Shown here piece after piece: positions 59,209 to 64,000 of a stretch of DNA of 64,000 nucleotides. The notes under the pieces were generated by a model. That model searched no databases, was not told where the DNA came from, and saw only the letters and a list, made by a program, of their open reading frames with translations. Made by a program: the position numbers and the translations under genes. How positions within the stretch are numbered: the first letter of the stretch is position 1; each line of letters starts with the position of its first letter. Source of the stretch: Zunongwangia sp. ESRF-bin46 (lineage in GTDB: Bacteria > Bacteroidota > Bacteroidia > Flavobacteriales > Flavobacteriaceae); assembly GCA_002631855.1 (NCBI GenBank), contig NTLF01000019.1, forward strand, positions 124,001 to 188,000, given 5' to 3'.

Positions 59209-60666
59209 CCCACTTATATACCCGCCATAGACATCTTTAAACTCTAATCCATCGCCCAAATTGTGCTTGCTCAATTTTTTATATTCTGAAAGTGCCCATA
59301 ATACAAACTCTTTGTAAAATGGTTTGTCTTTTGCTGAAATATCTGGTACGTGCTTTTTCAGCAATTGCTCTAAGGGTTCAATCTTGTTGAGTTGACGTTT
59401 ATATTCAGTATCGGATAGCGTATCCAACAGTTCAAAACCGCTTTCTTCAAAAAACCAAGCGACAACATTGGCGTAAGGATCTACATCGCTTTCTTTATGT
59501 AGTTTTTCTATTTTCGGAAAATAGTTTTCAAATTGCGACTTAACAGCACTGTTGATTAATTGTTCGGCTACTTCGCTAGCCCCTTCTTGTTCGCCTTCGT
59601 AAACCAACTCCACTTTTCCAGTGATCGCTGGGATAATACCCATAAAATCACTTAATCTTACTGAAGTTTTTTCTTCTCCATTTTGCAACGCCCGCCTTTC
59701 AGCTGTACTTAATAAATTTTCGAAAGCGGTAATACTCAGTCGAGCACTTACCCCACTTTTAGCATCAATAAACTCACTTTTACGTGCTTCAAAACTTATT
59801 TGTTCTACAATATCTTTTGCCAATTCAGGGACGTAAATTTTTTCTTTGGTTGCAGAAGCTTCCGCCGTTTCCTGTTCGGTAATGGTTCGTGCAGTTTCAA
59901 TATCATCTGGATAATGCGTCAATATTTGCGAACCAATTCTATCTTTTAATGGTGTTACAATACTTCCTCGATTGGTGTAATCTTCCGGGTTTGCTGTAAA
60001 CACAAACTGAACATCCAACGGCATCCGTAATTTAAAACCACGAATTTGCACATCACCTTCTTGTAAAATATTGAACAGTGCTACTTGTATGCGTGGTTGT
60101 AAATCGGGCAATTCGTTAATAACAAAAATACTTCTGTTAGCGCGCGGAATCATCCCAAAATGGATTACGCGGTCATCAGCATAAGTTAGTTTTAAATTGG
60201 CAGCTTTAATAGGATCTACATCACCTATAATATCGGCTACCGTAACATCGGGTGTTGCCAGTTTTTCAGAAAAACGTTCATCACGATGTAGCCATTCTAT
60301 TGGGGTTTTATCACCTTTTTCTTGCACAATTTCTTTAGCATACCGTGAAATAGGGTGAAAAGGATCATCATTTATTTCGCTTTCTGCTACAACGGGTATA
60401 TATTCATCTAATAACGAAACCATTTGCCGTGCCAAACGGGTTTTGGCTTGGCCTCGTAACCCAAGAAGGTTTATGTTGTGTTTAGAAAGGATGGCACGTT
60501 CCAATTCTGGAATAACTGAATAATCGTAACCGTGAATTCCTTCAAAAACGGTTTCTTTTTTTAATAATTTTTGAAGTAAGTTTCTACGTAATTCTTCTTT
60601 TATGGTTTTGTATTCAAATCCGGCTTTTTTTAAGTCGCCGAAGGTTTTTATATTTTCAATTTTCAT
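59203..60666 (-). CDS. MoxR/magnesium-chelatase-like AAA+ ATPase
   Basis: A 487-residue AAA+ ATPase of the MoxR/ChlI group. The P-loop is the variant GLRGQAKTRLAR (about 94-105). Walker B is IFVINELPDL with sensor and arginine-finger elements near VFTANPEDYTNRG. The C-terminal lid domain extends to about 340, and an unusual 150-residue C-terminal extension follows. MoxR proteins act as chaperones for a VWA partner; the VWA gene lies immediately upstream in the same direction, with 18 nt between. It is not a chlorophyll-synthesis chelatase, because no other chelatase gene is here. Client is unknown. Confidence 0.9.
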   Translation of the reverse strand: MKIENIKTFGDLKKAGFEYKTIKEELRRNLLQKLLKKETVFEGIHGYDYSVIPELERAILSKHNINLLGLRGQAKTRLARQMVSLLDEYIPVVAESEINDDPFHPISRYAKEIVQEKGDKTPIEWLHRDERFSEKLATPDVTVADIIGDVDPIKAANLKLTYADDRVIHFGMIPRANRSIFVINELPDLQPRIQVALFNILQEGDVQIRGFKLRMPLDVQFVFTANPEDYTNRGSIVTPLKDRIGSQILTHYPDDIETARTITEQETAEASATKEKIYVPELAKDIVEQISFEARKSEFIDAKSGVSARLSITAFENLLSTAERRALQNGEEKTSVRLSDFMGIIPAITGKVELVYEGEQEGASEVAEQLINSAVKSQFENYFPKIEKLHKESDVDPYANVVAWFFEESGFELLDTLSDTEYKRQLNKIEPLEQLLKKHVPDISAKDKPFYKEFVLWALSEYKKLSKHNLGDGLEFKDVYGGYISGL

Positions 60667-60684
60667 ATTTTCTTTTTCTAAGTA

Positions 60685-61824
60685 CTATCTTATTCTTTTT
60701 CTTCTATTGGTTTCGTAATCGGTAAAAATCATTTCACCCAGTCCTTTTAATCCAGTATAAAATGCTTTCCCTTGATTGGCGGCTGTAAATTGATCTACAA
60801 ACTGCATCAAATAAGGGTCTTGTGCAATCATAAATGTAGTAATAGGAATGTGCAGTTTGCGTGCTTGCCGTGCCATCATATAACATTTCTTTACAATATT
60901 TGGGTCGAGCCCAACACTGTTTTTATAATACTCCCCATTGGGAAGCTGCATACAGCTTGGTTTTCCATCGGTAATCATAAAAATTTGTTTGTTGGTGTTT
61001 CGTTTTCTGCGCAGCATATCCATAGCTAACTGCAATCCTGCAACTGTATTCGTATGAAACGGCCCTACATTTAAATAGGGTAAGTCTTTAATTTTTATGG
61101 GCCAAGCATCGTTCCCGAAGACTAGAATATCCAACGTATCTTTTGGATACCGGGTAGTAATCAACTCAGAAAGTGCCATCGCTACTTTTTTGGCAGGTGT
61201 AATGCGATCTTCACCATATAAAATCATGCTATGGCTAATATCGATCATCAGCACAGTACTCATTTGTGATTTGTGCATCGATTCTTCGACCACCAAATCG
61301 TTTTCCGTAAGGTTAAAGCCATCAATCCCGTGATTAATTTGAGCGTTTTTCAAGCTTTCGGTCATGGAAATCCGTTCTAACGGATCTCCAAATTGATAAT
61401 TTCTAAACTCTCCTGCTTGCTCATCACCTTGGCCAATATATTTTGTTTTATGATTTCCACCAGCACTTCGTTTTAATTTTCCAAAAATCTGTTCCAAAGC
61501 ACGTTTCCGAAGCGAACGCTCCAATTTTTCCGTAATCGAATTTTTGCCTTCCCCTTTACCTCCACCTTTTCCGTCTGGTCGGAATTCTTCACGGATGTAC
61601 CCTTTCTTTTTCAGGTCTTCAATAAAATCGTTCATGGTGTATTCCGAAGTAGTAAGGTTATACTCTTCATCTAACTGTCGCAACCAGTCTATGGCTTCAT
61701 CAAAATCACCTGATGTATGCGTAATTAGTTCCTGAAAAATTTCGAAAAGTCGTTCAAAGGGAGATTGTTCCTTTGGGTCATGTTTTGTAAAAACAAATCC
61801 CGTCGGCCTATTTTTCTTCTTCAT
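60685..61824 (-). CDS. VWA-domain protein, partner of the MoxR ATPase
   Basis: A 379-residue cytosolic protein. The N-terminal about 160 residues are helical and basic (with a Gly/Lys-rich loop EFRPDGKGGGKGEGKN). The C-terminal von Willebrand A domain (about 190-370) holds the MIDAS metal motif DISHSM and the later Thr and Asp (MITDGKPSC). Pairing with MoxR ATPases is a recurring arrangement for metal-cofactor insertion or protein-complex maturation. No client gene is adjacent. The operon begins at this gene. Confidence 0.88.
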   Translation of the reverse strand: MKKKNRPTGFVFTKHDPKEQSPFERLFEIFQELITHTSGDFDEAIDWLRQLDEEYNLTTSEYTMNDFIEDLKKKGYIREEFRPDGKGGGKGEGKNSITEKLERSLRKRALEQIFGKLKRSAGGNHKTKYIGQGDEQAGEFRNYQFGDPLERISMTESLKNAQINHGIDGFNLTENDLVVEESMHKSQMSTVLMIDISHSMILYGEDRITPAKKVAMALSELITTRYPKDTLDILVFGNDAWPIKIKDLPYLNVGPFHTNTVAGLQLAMDMLRRKRNTNKQIFMITDGKPSCMQLPNGEYYKNSVGLDPNIVKKCYMMARQARKLHIPITTFMIAQDPYLMQFVDQFTAANQGKAFYTGLKGLGEMIFTDYETNRRKRIR

Positions 61825-61943
61825 ACCTTAAAGATACCAATTTTATAAAGAAAAAAATGTGCGTATTAACAGCCTTTTAAGACTTGCTATTTCACATTTT
61901 CTTAACTTTATGAGCTAATTTTTATTTCTGAAAAAACCAATCG

Positions 61944-64000
61944 ATGAAAAAATTATTCCTTCTAACATTTTTACTACTCTCATTCTCTTCATTTTCACAA
62001 CAACTTTCAATGGATATCATGAAAGATATGAAACCTCGGAACATTGGTCCAGGTGGCATGTCTGGTCGTGTTACTGCCATTGATGTTGTAACTGATAACC
62101 CTGACATTATGTATGTGGGGACAGCTTCCGGTGGCTTATGGAAAAGTAACAGTGGAGGAATAAAATGGAACCCTATTTTCGACAATCAACCCACTGCTTC
62201 TATCGGTGCGGTGGCTATTCAACAATCCAACCCATCTGTAATTTGGGTAGGAACCGGAGAAGGAAACCCAAGAAACAGTTTAAATGGTGGGTATGGAGTT
62301 TATAGATCGCTCAATGGCGGAAAGACATGGCAATCTATGGGACTCGAAAAAACCAGACATATTCACCGTATTGTTATTGACCCTACCGACCCTAACACTA
62401 TTTATGTTGGAGCCATTGGTTCGCCTTGGGGTGAACATCCTGAACGCGGTGTTTTTAAAACTACCGATGGTGGAAAAACTTGGAATAAAATCCTTTTTGT
62501 AAATAATAAAACTGGTGTTGCCGATATGGTGATGGATCCTACCAATCCTAATAAATTAATGGTTGCCATGTGGGAACATAAGCGCGAACCATGGTTTTTT
62601 ACCTCTGGAGGTGAAGGCAGTGGCTTGTACGTAACCTACGATGGTGGCGAAACTTGGGAAGAGCGAACCGATAAAGACGGCTTGCCAAAAGGCGATTTAG
62701 GCAGAATGGGTATTGCCATTGCACCTAACAAACCTAATATTGTATATGCGTTGGTAGAGTCTAAAAAGAATGCCCTATACAAAAGTGAAGACGGTGGGTT
62801 TACCTGGAAGATGATTAATAACGATATGCGTGAAATAGGAAACCGTCCTTTTTATTACGCTGAAATATATGTAGACCCCGAAAATGAAAATAGAGTGTTT
62901 TCAGTATTTACGTATGTGAATGTTTCGCAAGATGGCGGAAAGAGTTTTGAGCAACTAATGGGGGCCTATGGTGTAGATAATGGAGTGCACCCAGATCACC
63001 ACGCGTGGTGGATTCATCCTGAAGACGGAAGCTTTATGTTAGATGGAAATGATGGCGGACTCAATATTACCCACGATGGAGGCGAAAGCTGGCGTTTTAT
63101 AGGAAACCTTCCTGTTGCGCAGTTTTACCATATCGCTGTAGATAATGAGTTTCCTTATAATGTTTATGGTGGGATGCAAGATAACGGTAGCTGGAGAGGT
63201 CCAGCTTATGTATGGAAAGACCAAGGAATTAGAAATAGTTATTGGCAAGAAATTAGTTTTGGAGATGGGTTTGATGTAGTCCCTGACCCAGATGACAGTC
63301 AATATGGATGGACGATGAGCCAACAAGGGTATGTAAGTAGATATGACCATATAACAGGGAACAATTACACTGTAAAACCTACGCATCCTGACCCTGGTAT
63401 GCATTTACGTTTTAATTGGAATTCTGCCATCAATATTGACCCTTTTAATTCAAATACCTTATACTTCGGAAGTCAATTTGTACATAAAAGTACCGATAAA
63501 GGATTGACTTGGGAAGTGATATCCCCAGATCTTACTACCAATGACCCTGAAAAACAAAAACAAGGTGAAAGTGGCGGATTAACGCTAGATGCCACTGGAG
63601 CCGAAAACCATACTACTATTTTAGTGATTGAACCTTCCCCAGTTGAGCAAAATATGATTTGGGCAGGAACTGATGACGGGCGCGTACATTACACACAAAA
63701 TGGAGGAAATAGTTGGACAGATGTTTCAAACAATATCCCTGGATTACCTGAAGGTAGCTGGATTGTACAAATAAAAGCTTCCAATAAAAATAAAGGAGAG
63801 GCACTTTTGGTTGCTAACGATTACAGACGCTTTAATTATACACCGTATGCGTATAGAACAACTAACTACGGAAAAACCTGGAACCGAATCGTTGATGAAG
63901 ACGATGTTATAAGCTACACATTAAGCATCTTAGAAGACCCGAAAGAAAAGAATCTATTGTTCTTAGGAACTGATGATGGACTGTATGTTTCAATTGACGC
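61944..64000 (+). CDS. Secreted BNR/VPS10 (sortilin-like) repeat protein (truncated by window edge)
   Basis: The gene starts at ATG 61944 (MKKLFLLTFLLLSFSSFSQQ, a signal peptide) and is open to base 64000, so 685 codons are visible and the C-terminus is missing. The protein repeats Asp-box/BNR elements, such as SLNGGKTWQSM, TTDGGKTWNKI, TYDGGETWEER, SEDGGFTWKMI and THDGGESWRFI. These build a 10-bladed sortilin/VPS10-like propeller, as in exo-beta-glucanase or photosystem-assembly-like proteins. Function is probably glycan or polymer binding or degradation outside the cell; a C-terminal secretion domain may lie past the window. Convergent genes or operon partners cannot be judged. Confidence 0.9.
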   Translation, partial: MKKLFLLTFLLLSFSSFSQQLSMDIMKDMKPRNIGPGGMSGRVTAIDVVTDNPDIMYVGTASGGLWKSNSGGIKWNPIFDNQPTASIGAVAIQQSNPSVIWVGTGEGNPRNSLNGGYGVYRSLNGGKTWQSMGLEKTRHIHRIVIDPTDPNTIYVGAIGSPWGEHPERGVFKTTDGGKTWNKILFVNNKTGVADMVMDPTNPNKLMVAMWEHKREPWFFTSGGEGSGLYVTYDGGETWEERTDKDGLPKGDLGRMGIAIAPNKPNIVYALVESKKNALYKSEDGGFTWKMINNDMREIGNRPFYYAEIYVDPENENRVFSVFTYVNVSQDGGKSFEQLMGAYGVDNGVHPDHHAWWIHPEDGSFMLDGNDGGLNITHDGGESWRFIGNLPVAQFYHIAVDNEFPYNVYGGMQDNGSWRGPAYVWKDQGIRNSYWQEISFGDGFDVVPDPDDSQYGWTMSQQGYVSRYDHITGNNYTVKPTHPDPGMHLRFNWNSAINIDPFNSNTLYFGSQFVHKSTDKGLTWEVISPDLTTNDPEKQKQGESGGLTLDATGAENHTTILVIEPSPVEQNMIWAGTDDGRVHYTQNGGNSWTDVSNNIPGLPEGSWIVQIKASNKNKGEALLVANDYRRFNYTPYAYRTTNYGKTWNRIVDEDDVISYTLSILEDPKEKNLLFLGTDDGLYVSID

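Overview
The window looks like chromosomal DNA of a marine-type member of the Flavobacteriaceae (Bacteroidetes). The genes are AT-rich and tightly packed. They include lineage-typical families: DUF3276/PUR, DUF4856, DUF1573 beside yajC and a long NusB, Phe/Leu dehydrogenase and SusC-style TonB receptors with a carboxypeptidase-like N-terminus. Promoters carry the Bacteroidetes -7 element TAnnTTTG, often with TTG 17-20 nt upstream, and ribosome binding sites are mostly weak. The genus cannot be decided from the sequence alone. No rRNA, tRNA, CRISPR, insertion sequence or prophage was seen. No gene-free stretch exceeds about 230 nt. Both window ends cut a gene.

Layout. 1-6.4 kb: periplasmic folding (two parvulin-type proteins), a frameshifted SRPBCC gene with a coupled small gene, an OmpH/Skp chaperone, an esterase and guaB. 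6.6-13.7 kb: a duplicated eight-cysteine protein, then a leftward block of heme-binding protein, DUF4856 lipoprotein, imelysin lipoprotein, HTTM membrane protein and TonB receptor. The last four form a probable iron-responsive uptake operon with a clear promoter and a Fur-like 9-1-9 palindrome. 13.8-22.3 kb: 5'-nucleotidase, HMG-CoA lyase, LysE exporter, pyrD, pepT, yajC-DUF1573-nusB and leucine dehydrogenase. Leucine dehydrogenase and HMG-CoA lyase stand at the two ends of leucine catabolism.

22.4-32.9 kb: ABC exporter, PUR-domain protein, M14 peptidase, glycosyltransferase, OmpA lipoprotein, an NTF2-TerB-like fusion, Sua5 and two tandem esterase lipoproteins. 32.9-43.5 kb: UvrD/PcrA helicase, FMN glutamate-synthase-like protein, a lipoprotein/7-TM/histidine kinase/response regulator operon, patatin and M1 aminopeptidase. 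43.6-51.7 kb: recG, SulP transporter, small RNA-binding and redox proteins, a cyclophilin-FKBP fusion, and a divergent lipid phosphatase/lipid kinase pair. 51.8-64 kb: a beta-propeller amidohydrolase followed by a small ABC unit and a hydrolase, fasciclin and LysM proteins, a TauE exporter, a MoxR/VWA pair and the start of a BNR/sortilin-like secreted protein.

The best candidates for new biology are the DUF4856-imelysin-HTTM-TonB operon, the 7-TM/kinase signalling operon, the duplicated Cys4 protein with a palindrome on its promoter, the NTF2-TerB fusion, and the AATCT duplication that breaks the SRPBCC gene.
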